From the NCBI GenBank assembly GCA_018699755.1, contig JABIRQ010000300.1, positions 1-14,561 of the forward strand: DNA of 14,561 nucleotides. Reading direction: 5' to 3'. Position numbers and translations under genes: made by a program. Positions 1 to 6,439 of this stretch are shown here, one piece after another. Below the pieces are notes generated by a model, which saw only the letters and a program-made list of their open reading frames with translations, was not told where the DNA came from and did no database searches. This DNA comes from Rhodospirillaceae bacterium. GTDB lineage: Bacteria; Pseudomonadota; Alphaproteobacteria; CADEGL01. Position 1 is the first letter of the stretch. Every line of letters starts with the position of its first letter.

Positions 1-500
1 GCGCCGCACGGGTCGTGCGCGCCGTTTCGGACATGGACGTCTATATCGAACAGCCCTGCCTGTCCTATGAGGAATGCCTGAGCATCCGCCGGCGGACCAG
101 CCACCCTTTCATCCTCGACGAATCCATCGACGGCCTCTCGACCTTCCTGCGGGCCCATGGCGACGGGGCGATGGATACGATCAACCTCAAGATATCGAAA
201 GTCGGCGGCATCACACGGGCGCGCACGATCCGCGATCTCTGCGTCCAGCTCGGCTATGCCATGACGATCGAGGACACCTGGGGCGGCGATATCACGACGG
301 CGGCGATCGCCCATCTCTCCCATTCGACACCGGAGGAGTTCCGCTTCGCGGCGACGGACTTCAACAGCTACGTCACGGTCTCGACCGCCGAAGGCGCCCC
401 CCAGCGGGTCGACGGCCGGATGGCGGCGAGCGACGCGCCCGGCCTCGGCATCGAACCGCGCATGGACGTGCTGGGCGATCCGGTCTTCGAGATCGGCTGA
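1..500 (+). CDS. Enolase-superfamily (mandelate racemase/muconate lactonizing) enzyme, C-terminal part
   Basis: This is the 3' part of a gene whose start lies left of the window; the reading frame is already open at base 3 and ends with TGA at 498-500. The roughly 165 residues visible are the second half of the enolase-superfamily barrel. Seen: the metal-ligand glutamate in IEQP (bases 48-50), the ligand aspartate in DES (117-119), a lysine in LKISKVGG (198-200) at the position of the general base of the muconate lactonizing subgroup, then EDTWGGDI and a conserved tail ending GLGIEPRMDVLGDPV. Such enzymes abstract the proton next to a carboxylate using Mg2+. The EDTWGGD and ATDFNSYV segments remind me of cis-3-hydroxy-L-proline dehydratase or proline-betaine-type members, but that substrate guess is from memory and uncertain. 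It is the only plus-strand gene and converges on tag, so it is not part of the operon. Confidence 0.85.
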   Translation, partial: AARVVRAVSDMDVYIEQPCLSYEECLSIRRRTSHPFILDESIDGLSTFLRAHGDGAMDTINLKISKVGGITRARTIRDLCVQLGYAMTIEDTWGGDITTAAIAHLSHSTPEEFRFAATDFNSYVTVSTAEGAPQRVDGRMAASDAPGLGIEPRMDVLGDPVFEIG

Positions 501-522
501 GCGCCCGGCGCAGCAAGGCGGG

Positions 523-1086
523 CTAGCGCTTCGCCCGCATCCAGGGCGGCGACAGGGCCGCGATCTCTGCATGAACCGGGCAAGCTCGATGATGAGCGCC
601 GGGGAGATAGCCGGTGCTCATCAGGAATTCGTTCACGACCTCCGGCCCCATGAACTTGAAGGTCTTGCGCATCAGCTTGGTCCAAGACGCCAGGTCGAGC
701 GGATGCTGCCTATCCAACCAGGCGGCGAAGGAACCGTGCTCCCGCGCCAAATCCCGGACGACGCCCGCGTTGTGAACGACGGCCGCGATCTTGAGGCGGT
801 TGCGGATGATCCGCGCGTCTTCGCGCAGGCGCGCCTCGTCCTCCGGCCCGAAGACCGCGATGCGGTCGATATCGTAATCCAGAAATGCCGCGCGGAAGCC
901 TTCGCGCCGCTTCAGCATCAAGAGCCAAGACAGGCCGGCCTGGTTGATCTCCAGCACCAGCCGCTCGAACAACACCCGGTCGTCCGATACGGGGAAACCG
1001 TATTCGCTGTCGTGATAGGGGCCGTGCCATTCGTGGCCGGGCGCAATCGCGCAATAGCCGTCGGGCGGCAGGGGATCAGCCGCCAC
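523..1086 (-). CDS. tag: DNA-3-methyladenine glycosylase I
   Basis: Base-excision repair enzyme that removes 3-methyladenine from alkylated DNA in the cytoplasm. The 187-residue length fits the Tag family. Seen: the opening segment with Cys12 and His25 (YHDSEYG), and near the C-terminus HHRAC, an H-x3-C pair; together these match the four zinc ligands of E. coli Tag (Cys4, His17, His175, Cys179). LEINQAGLSW contains Glu46, matching the catalytic Glu38, and Trp54, matching the base-stacking Trp46. The start is a GTG at 1086, overlapping the end of the DUF1467 gene by 11 bases; no good ribosome site is visible, so expression probably depends on coupling to that gene. The stop is TAG at 525-523. 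A gene for alkylation repair at the end of this metabolic block is unexpected, but the tight overlap suggests it is co-transcribed. Confidence 0.93.
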   Translation of the reverse strand: MAADPLPPDGYCAIAPGHEWHGPYHDSEYGFPVSDDRVLFERLVLEINQAGLSWLLMLKRREGFRAAFLDYDIDRIAVFGPEDEARLREDARIIRNRLKIAAVVHNAGVVRDLAREHGSFAAWLDRQHPLDLASWTKLMRKTFKFMGPEVVNEFLMSTGYLPGAHHRACPVHAEIAALSPPWMRAKR

Positions 1087-1330
1087 GCGACATCTCGCGG
1101 AAGGAGATCAATTCGGCGTCGATCACAAAATAGATGCCGACCCAGAGGATGGCGGAGATCGCGGTGGTCAGCGCGAATTTCAACAGCAGGCGCGGCCGCT
1201 TGGGGGCGCCATGGGCCTGGCCGGACACATCCGGTTCGTCCGCCTCGCGGTTCAACCCGATGGGCAAGGTCATGAAAAGGACAAGCCACCACAGGATGAC
1301 GTAGACGACGATGCCGCCGGCCAGATCCAT
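1076..1330 (-). CDS. DUF1467 family small inner-membrane protein
   Basis: An 84-residue protein with two clear hydrophobic segments, about residues 5-24 (GGIVVYVILWWLVLFMTLP) and 50-70 (LKFALTTAISAILWVGIYFVI), separated by a hydrophilic, charged loop. It matches the pattern of the DUF1467 family, which is widespread in alphaproteobacteria and commonly found next to mce. No catalytic motif is visible and its function is unknown. The ATG at 1330 is three bases after the mce stop; the last mce codons supply GAAGAGG, a fair ribosome-binding site eight bases before the ATG, so the two genes are likely translated together. The C-terminus overlaps the start of tag. Confidence 0.85.
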   Translation of the reverse strand: MDLAGGIVVYVILWWLVLFMTLPIGLNREADEPDVSGQAHGAPKRPRLLLKFALTTAISAILWVGIYFVIDAELISFREMSRGG

Positions 1331-1333
1331 CGT

Positions 1334-1738
1334 TCAGACCTCTTCCAGTTCCACCAGAGTGCCGCAGAAATCCTTGGGATGAAGGAACAGGACCGGCTTG
1401 CCATGGGCCCCGATGCGCGGCTCGCCGTCGCCCAGAACGCGGGCCCCCGCGGCTTTCAACCGGTCGCGCGCGGCGCGGATATCCTCGACCTCGTAGCAGA
1501 CGTGATGCATGCCCCCCGCCGGGTTCTTGCCAAGGAAGCCGGCGATGGGCGAGCCTTCCCCGAGGGGCTCCAACAGCTCGATCTTGGTGTTCGGCAGGTT
1601 TACGAAAACAGTGGTCACGCCGTGCTCCGGCACCGCCACGGGCTTCGAAACCTCGGCGCCGAGTTGGTCCCGGTAGACCGCCGCGGCAGCCGCCAGGTCG
1701 GGCACGGCAATGGCGACGTGATTGAGCTTTCCGATCAA
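1334..1738 (-). CDS. mce: Methylmalonyl-CoA epimerase
   Basis: Interconverts (S)- and (R)-methylmalonyl-CoA, the step between propionyl-CoA carboxylase and B12-dependent methylmalonyl-CoA mutase. The 134 residues are two vicinal-oxygen-chelate halves: LNHVAIAVPDL at residues 5-15 and MHHVCYEVEDI at 77-87, which align with each other and place metal ligands at His7 and His79; Glu130 in LVELEEV is the usual acidic ligand, and Glu54 in KIELLEPL lies at another active-site position. The start is an in-frame TTG at 1738: no ATG or GTG occurs in this frame before the conserved N-terminus, and MIGKLNHV is the normal family beginning. GGTGA (1747-1743) four bases upstream can serve as ribosome site. 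An ATG nearby at 1749 is out of frame. It follows rnj after 33 bases. Confidence 0.95.
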   Translation of the reverse strand: MIGKLNHVAIAVPDLAAAAAVYRDQLGAEVSKPVAVPEHGVTTVFVNLPNTKIELLEPLGEGSPIAGFLGKNPAGGMHHVCYEVEDIRAARDRLKAAGARVLGDGEPRIGAHGKPVLFLHPKDFCGTLVELEEV

Positions 1739-1742
1739 GACT

Positions 1743-1747
1743 TCACC
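1743..1747 (-). promoter_or_regulatory. Possible ribosome-binding site for the mce TTG start
   Basis: GGTGA on the minus strand, four bases before TTG 1738, matches the 3' half of the Shine-Dalgarno consensus. The rnj-mce gap is 33 bases and holds no better candidate. Confidence 0.4.
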
Positions 1748-1771
1748 ATATAGGCCCGTTGCCGCAAGCGC

Positions 1772-3424
1772 CTAGACGCGCACGATATGGATATCCGTCG
1801 GCGGACGCTTGCCGTGGCTGTCGCGCAGGGACCGGCGCACGGCGCGGCGGGCCGTTTCGCGCAGGGCCTCGTCGTCCATCCGTTCGCGCCGCCGCATCCC
1901 CTCGACGGCGAGGCGGACGGCGAGAATCGCCTCCTCCACCCCCGCCGCGTCCGGGCTGTCGGAGAGTCCGTGGACCGTAAGCTGCGGATCGCGCAGCAGA
2001 TGCCCCTCTTCGTCCACGACCAGGGTCGCGACGGCGGCGCCGTTCCAGCCCATCTGGCGCCGTTCGCGGATCGCCGGGCCGTCGACCTGGACCAGCTTGG
2101 TCCCGTCCAGCGCCAGGCGACCGGCGGGCACCTCGCCGATGACGCCCGCCGGGCCGGGCGCCAAGCGGACGATAGAACCGTTATAGGGCTCGATCGCCAC
2201 GGGGACCTGACACTCGCGCGCCAAGAGAGCATGGGCCTGCATGTGGCGCAGCTCGCCATGGACCGGAACCGATATCTCCGGCCGCACCCATTGATACATG
2301 CGGGTCAGTTCGTCCCGGTTGGGATGGCCCGATACGTGGACGAACTGATCCTTCTCGGTGACGATGTCGACATTCATCCCGGCCAGGCGGTTCTGGAGGG
2401 CGAAGATGGATTTCTCGTTGCCCGGAATGATGCGCGAGGAGAACACCACCGTGTCCCCCGCCTCCAGCACGATATGGGGGTGGTCGTCGGCGGCGACACG
2501 GGCAAGGGCCGAGCGCGGCTCGCCCTGGCTTCCGGTGCAGGCGATCAACACCTTCTCGGGCGGCATATAGGCGGCCTCGGCGTCGCTCAGGAAGTTCAGC
2601 CCGTCGAGATAGCCCGTCTCCTGAGCGGCTTCGAGCATGCGCCAGAGCGAGCGGCCGGCCAGGGCGGCCTGGCGCCCGGTCGCCTGCGCCACCGCATGGA
2701 CGGTCTCGAGCCGAGCGACATTGGATGCAAAACAAGCGATGGCAACGCGCCGGTCGAGACCCTCGACCAGTTCGATCAGGCTTTTCCGCAGGGCGCCCTC
2801 GGAGCCGGAATGGCCAGGCGAAAGGGCGTTGGTCGAATCGCAGACCATGGCCAGCACGCCCTCGTCCCCCAGAGCGCACAGAGCGCCTTCGTCCGCCTCG
2901 GGGCCGACCAGGGGATCAGGATCGAGCTTCCAGTCGCCGGTATGAAGAATCGTGCCCAGATCGGTGCGGATGACCAGGGCCTCCGGTTCGGGAATCGAAT
3001 GGGTCAGGGTGATGAGCTGGATACGGAACGGGCCGAGTTCGAAACTCGCATCCATGGGGAGGATGTTAAGCGGTACCTCGTCCTCCAACTCGTATTCGGC
3101 CAGCTTGCGGCGTAGCACGGCGGCCGTGAAGGGCGTGGCGTAGACCGGGCAGCGCAGCCGCGGCCACAGATACTGGACCGCACCCAGGTGGTCTTCATGG
3201 GCATGGGTCAGGACCAGGCCGACCAAGTCATCGCGATAGGTCTCGATGAAGGTGGGATCGGGCATCACCACATCGACCCCCGGCAGGGATTCGTCGGCGA
3301 AGGTGATGCCAAGATCGACCATGAGCCACTTTCCGGCATGGCCGTAGAGATTGAGGTTCATGCCGATCTCGCCCGAGCCGCCCAGCGGCACGAAGAGCAG
3401 CTCGTCGTCGCGCGGCGCCGTCAT
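1772..3424 (-). CDS. rnj: Ribonuclease J (metallo-beta-lactamase/beta-CASP nuclease)
   Basis: A 550-residue zinc-dependent 5'-3' exonuclease and endonuclease for RNA maturation and decay, close to the usual 550-560 residues of RNase J. Seen in order: an N-terminal beta-lactamase fold opening with FVPLGGSGEIGMN, motif HAHEDH with His74, His76, Asp78 and His79, His142 in THSIPE, Asp164 in HTGDWK; a beta-CASP insert with ACTGSQGEP (295-303) and SSRIIPGNEK (329-338); HVSGHPNRDEL (363-373) and PVHGELRH with His389; then a C-terminal domain ending IHIVRV. The start is the ATG at 3424, which shares ATGA with the coaX stop. The frame stays open upstream to 3970, but that part is antiphase to coaX and has no family similarity, so I exclude it. 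The ribosome site is poor, suggesting translational coupling to coaX. Confidence 0.97.
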   Translation of the reverse strand: MTAPRDDELLFVPLGGSGEIGMNLNLYGHAGKWLMVDLGITFADESLPGVDVVMPDPTFIETYRDDLVGLVLTHAHEDHLGAVQYLWPRLRCPVYATPFTAAVLRRKLAEYELEDEVPLNILPMDASFELGPFRIQLITLTHSIPEPEALVIRTDLGTILHTGDWKLDPDPLVGPEADEGALCALGDEGVLAMVCDSTNALSPGHSGSEGALRKSLIELVEGLDRRVAIACFASNVARLETVHAVAQATGRQAALAGRSLWRMLEAAQETGYLDGLNFLSDAEAAYMPPEKVLIACTGSQGEPRSALARVAADDHPHIVLEAGDTVVFSSRIIPGNEKSIFALQNRLAGMNVDIVTEKDQFVHVSGHPNRDELTRMYQWVRPEISVPVHGELRHMQAHALLARECQVPVAIEPYNGSIVRLAPGPAGVIGEVPAGRLALDGTKLVQVDGPAIRERRQMGWNGAAVATLVVDEEGHLLRDPQLTVHGLSDSPDAAGVEEAILAVRLAVEGMRRRERMDDEALRETARRAVRRSLRDSHGKRPPTDIHIVRV

Positions 3425-4197
3425 TCGGGGCGGTTCCGGCGCCAGATCTCCAAGAGGCCGCGCATCGTCAGATCGAGATCGACATGATCGATCGCGTCGG
3501 TCGCGTCGGCGAAAAGCAAGGCCAATCCACCGGTGCCGATGACCGTAGGATCCTTCGCACCGTATTCCGCCCGGATACGCGAGACCAGGCCCTCGACCAG
3601 GCCGACATAGCCCCAAAAGACGCCCGATTGCATGGCCGGCACCGTGGACCGGCCGATGACTTGATCCGGCTTGGCGATCCCAATGCGCGGCAGGCGCGCC
3701 GCCGCCATATAGAGAGCCTCCAGAGACAGGTTCACGCCGGGCGCGATGACGCCGCCGATATAACTGCCCTCGGCGTCGACCACGTCGAAGGTCGTGGCCG
3801 TGCCGAAATCCACGATGATCTTCTCTCCCGGATAGCGAGCTTGCGCGGCCACCGCGTTGACCAACCGGTCCTCGCCCACCTCGGCCGGGTTCGGCACCAG
3901 GACCGCGAGGCCCAGGTCGAGGCCCTTGGCCCCCACCACCACCGGCTCCGCCCGGAAATAGCGGCGGCACAGTATTTCGAGGGCGCGTGCGTTCGCCGGC
4001 ACGACATTGGCGATGATCGCACCCGACACGTCCTCAGGCCCGGTACCCTGCAAGGCCATCAGCGCGGTCAGCCAGACGGCGTATTCGTCCGCCGTGCGAT
4101 GGGGGTCGCTCGACGCGCGCCAATGCCCGCGCTGAACATCGCCTTCATAGAGAGCGAAGACGACATTGGTGTTTCCCGAATCGATGGCGAGCAACAT
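3421..4197 (-). CDS. coaX: Type III pantothenate kinase
   Basis: First step of coenzyme A synthesis: ATP-dependent phosphorylation of pantothenate in the cytoplasm. The 258 residues are typical of the CoaX type, which belongs to the ASKHA (acetate/sugar kinase, Hsp70, actin) fold. Seen: phosphate-binding DSGNTN at residues 6-11, GEDR with the catalytic-type Asp110, DFGTATT at 130-136, GGVIAPG at 148-154, and GTGG at 221-224. The start at 4197 was chosen because the MLLAIDSGNTN opening is invariant in the family; the open frame continues upstream to 4278 but adds an unconserved arginine- and cysteine-rich stretch overlapping birA. GGGATAGGA precedes the ATG. It lies 16 bases after birA and overlaps rnj by four bases (ATGA). 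Enzymes of this type are insensitive to CoA feedback. Confidence 0.97.
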   Translation of the reverse strand: MLLAIDSGNTNVVFALYEGDVQRGHWRASSDPHRTADEYAVWLTALMALQGTGPEDVSGAIIANVVPANARALEILCRRYFRAEPVVVGAKGLDLGLAVLVPNPAEVGEDRLVNAVAAQARYPGEKIIVDFGTATTFDVVDAEGSYIGGVIAPGVNLSLEALYMAAARLPRIGIAKPDQVIGRSTVPAMQSGVFWGYVGLVEGLVSRIRAEYGAKDPTVIGTGGLALLFADATDAIDHVDLDLTMRGLLEIWRRNRPE

Positions 4198-4213
4198 GGT
4201 CCTATCCCGAACT

Positions 4214-4990
4214 CTATCCCGGCAACGCAAAGACTTCGCCAGCCAGAACCCGGCGCAGAGCGCCGTCCGGCAGCTCAAGCATCAGGGCGCCGGTCTCGTC
4301 CAAATCGGCAAAGCGTCCCTCGATAGTCTCGCCCGCGAGGCGGGCCTGCAAGCGCCCATCGCGACCGGCGGCATGGCGCAGCCAAGCCAGGCGGACAGGT
4401 GCGAACCCCTCTTCCCGCCAACGCGCAAGCCATGCGGCCATAGCCCGGCCATAGGCCGACAACAAGACCGGAACGGGCGGCGGCCCGCCGAGAGTGGCCA
4501 GGCTGGTCGCCGGGCGTCCGGCATCCTCGGGATGGCTGGCGACATTGACGCCGGTTCCTATCACGAGCCAATCGAGCCTGCGCGAACCGGTCAGACGGGA
4601 TTCGAGCAAAATGCCCGCAAGCTTGCGTCCGCCCGCCAGCAGGTCGTTGGGCCATTTCAATTCGATCCCGCCAGCCTCGGGCATCGCGTCCAGGATCGCC
4701 TCGCGCAGGGCGACGGCCGTGACGAAGCCGAGTTGTCCCGCATCGGCCGGCGCGCATTCGGGCCGCAGGAGGAGAGAGGCATAGAAATTGCCCGGTGGCG
4801 AAGTCCAGGTTCGCCCGCGCCGCCCCCGTCCGGCCGTCTGCTCTCGCGCCCAAATCAAGGTGCCGTCCGCAACGCCCGCTTCGGCGCGCCGCACGGCTTC
4901 GGCATTGGTGCCGTCGATCGCGCCCAGCGCGACGAGGCTGAACTCCGGCGGCAGGCCCAGCCCGTCTTCGGCCACAGCCGCCTGCATCAT
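4214..4990 (-). CDS. birA: Biotin--[acetyl-CoA-carboxylase] ligase (monofunctional BirA)
   Basis: Attaches biotin to the carrier lysine of carboxylases through biotinyl-AMP. Of the 258 residues, GRGRRGRTW (54-62) is the adenylate loop, SPPGNFYASLLLRP (64-77) and KWPNDLL (112-118) with GRKLAGIL (121-128) line the biotin and ATP site, and GTGVNV (145-150) follows; a small C-terminal domain begins near 215. There is no N-terminal helix-turn-helix, so this is a group I ligase that cannot repress biotin genes as the E. coli protein does. The ORF opens ATG ATG at 4990 and 4987, the first ATG sharing ATGA with the nuoN stop. GGAGG directly abuts the first ATG, so the exact initiation codon could be the second ATG or a nearby GTG at 4975; the difference is at most five residues. 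Confidence 0.95.
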   Translation of the reverse strand: MMQAAVAEDGLGLPPEFSLVALGAIDGTNAEAVRRAEAGVADGTLIWAREQTAGRGRRGRTWTSPPGNFYASLLLRPECAPADAGQLGFVTAVALREAILDAMPEAGGIELKWPNDLLAGGRKLAGILLESRLTGSRRLDWLVIGTGVNVASHPEDAGRPATSLATLGGPPPVPVLLSAYGRAMAAWLARWREEGFAPVRLAWLRHAAGRDGRLQARLAGETIEGRFADLDETGALMLELPDGALRRVLAGEVFALPG

Positions 4991-6426
4991 CCTCCGAACA
5001 GGGCGGAGGCGGCGGCGGCGGCGCGACCGACGAGCGGCTCGGGGGAGACGAAGAAGAACAAGGTGAAGACGGCGGTGGCGGCGAGGATCCAGCTCAACTC
5101 GCGTCCCATGGGCCGATCGAAGCCCTCGTTCGGGTCGTCGAAATACATCAGCTTGACGATGCGCAGGTAGTAGTAGGCGGCCACCACGCTCGACAGCACG
5201 CCGATCACCGCGAGGGTGTAAAGCCCGGCCTCGATCGCCGGCAGGAAGATGTAGAGCTTGCCGAAGAACCCGGCCAAGGGCGGAATGCCCGCCATCGAGA
5301 ACATGAAGATGGCGAGGGCCAGAGCCATACCCGGGTTGGTGCGCGCCGCGCCCGCCAGGTCTTCGATGCCTTCGACCATGCGGCCCTGGCGGCGCATGCC
5401 CATCACGCAGGCGAAGGTGCCGACCACCATGGGCAGATAAAGCGCCAGATAGACCAGGATGCCGCGCACCCCCTCCTCGGTCCCGGCGGCCAGACCGATC
5501 AGCGCATAGCCCATATGGCCGATCGAGCTGTAGGCGAGCAGCCGCTTGATATTGGTCTGCCAGATCGCCGCGAAGGCGCCCAGCAGCATGGAGGCAATGG
5601 AGATGAAGACGATGATCTGGCGCCATTCGGCCGCCGCGCCGCCCAGCGGTTCGATCATCACCCGGACAAACAGGGCCATAGCCGCAATCTTGGGCGCAGA
5701 GGCGAAGAAGGCCGCGACGGGGGTGGGCGCGCCTTCGTAAACGTCCGGCGTCCACATATGGAAGGGCACCGCCGAGACCTTGAAGGCCAGGCCGGCGACA
5801 AGGAAGACGATGCCGATGACCAGACCCAGCCCGACATCGCCGCCCATGAGAACTTCGGTCAGGCCGTCGAACCGGGTCGTGCCGGCGAAGCCGTAGATCA
5901 TCGAAGCGCCGTAGAGCAGCATCCCCGAGGACAGCGCGCCCAGGACGAAATACTTGAGCCCCGCCTCCGACGACCGGACCGTGTCGCGCCGGAAGGCCGC
6001 GAGGACGTAGAGGCACAGGCTCTGCAATTCGAGCCCCACATAGAGCGCGATCAGATCGTTGGCCGAGATCATCATCATCATGCCGACGGTCGCGTAGAGC
6101 ACGAGAATGGGAAACTCGAAACGGGCGATCCGCTCGCGCTCGTTGAACCCCGTGGCCATGATCAGCGCCAGGGCCGCGCCGAGCAGCGCCAGTTCCTTCA
6201 TGAACACGGCGAAGGCGTCGGTCACGAACAGACCGCCGAAAGCGAGGGAGCGCCCGTCCGCCGCCTGGGGCACCAAGACCCCCGCGACCACGAGGCTCGC
6301 CACCACGGCCCAAGTCATCCAGTGGCGCGAAGCGTCGCCCTGGAACACGCCGAACATCAGCAGCACCATGCCGATCACGGCCAGGAAGATTTCCGGCAGG
6401 GCCGGCATCAGGGTGAGGCTTTCCAT
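4987..6426 (-). CDS. nuoN: NADH-quinone oxidoreductase subunit N
   Basis: One of three antiporter-like proton-pumping subunits of complex I, in the inner membrane. The 479 residues form about 14 hydrophobic helices. Seen: the key glutamate Glu133 (GLELQSL) of helix 5, Lys216 (AFKVSAVPFHMW) of helix 7, Lys246 (APKIA) of helix 8 and Lys390 (FFGKLYIF) of helix 12, all expected of an active half-channel pair. The length resembles E. coli NuoN (about 485). The ATG at 6426 has a strong site, GGGGAGGG six bases upstream, in the 13-base gap after nuoM. It is the last complex I gene, and its stop overlaps birA. Confidence 0.97.
   Translation of the reverse strand: MESLTLMPALPEIFLAVIGMVLLMFGVFQGDASRHWMTWAVVASLVVAGVLVPQAADGRSLAFGGLFVTDAFAVFMKELALLGAALALIMATGFNERERIARFEFPILVLYATVGMMMMISANDLIALYVGLELQSLCLYVLAAFRRDTVRSSEAGLKYFVLGALSSGMLLYGASMIYGFAGTTRFDGLTEVLMGGDVGLGLVIGIVFLVAGLAFKVSAVPFHMWTPDVYEGAPTPVAAFFASAPKIAAMALFVRVMIEPLGGAAAEWRQIIVFISIASMLLGAFAAIWQTNIKRLLAYSSIGHMGYALIGLAAGTEEGVRGILVYLALYLPMVVGTFACVMGMRRQGRMVEGIEDLAGAARTNPGMALALAIFMFSMAGIPPLAGFFGKLYIFLPAIEAGLYTLAVIGVLSSVVAAYYYLRIVKLMYFDDPNEGFDRPMGRELSWILAATAVFTLFFFVSPEPLVGRAAAAASALFGG
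4991..4995 (-). promoter_or_regulatory. Ribosome-binding site abutting the birA start
   Basis: GGAGG on the minus strand immediately precedes the tandem ATG codons of birA (4990 and 4987), leaving zero or three bases of spacing, which is shorter than usual. It lies in the last codons of nuoN. Ribosomes ending nuoN may simply slide back onto the ATG, or initiation may use the GTG at 4975. Confidence 0.5.
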
Positions 6427-6439
6427 GATCCGCCCTCCC

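Noticed and set aside
499..530. Possible bidirectional terminator between the enolase-superfamily gene and tag
   Set aside because: Complementary pieces exist (GCCCG with CGGGC, AGCGC with GCGCT), but they compete with each other, the stems are five base pairs, and there is no T run on either strand.
1787..3115. Long plus-strand open frame (442 codons) opposite rnj
   Set aside because: Its translation is rich in Arg, Gly, Asp and His with no recognisable domain; it mirrors the third-position GC of rnj on the other strand, a common artefact in GC-rich genomes.
3425..3970. N-terminal extension of rnj by 182 codons
   Set aside because: The frame is open by GC bias only. It overlaps nearly all of coaX, is glycine/arginine-rich, and RNase J proteins begin at the short stretch before GGSGEIG.
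4991..6313. N-terminal extension of birA by 441 codons through nuoN
   Set aside because: This part is an out-of-phase reading of nuoN with Arg/Gly-rich composition; the BirA family length is met from the ATG at 4990.
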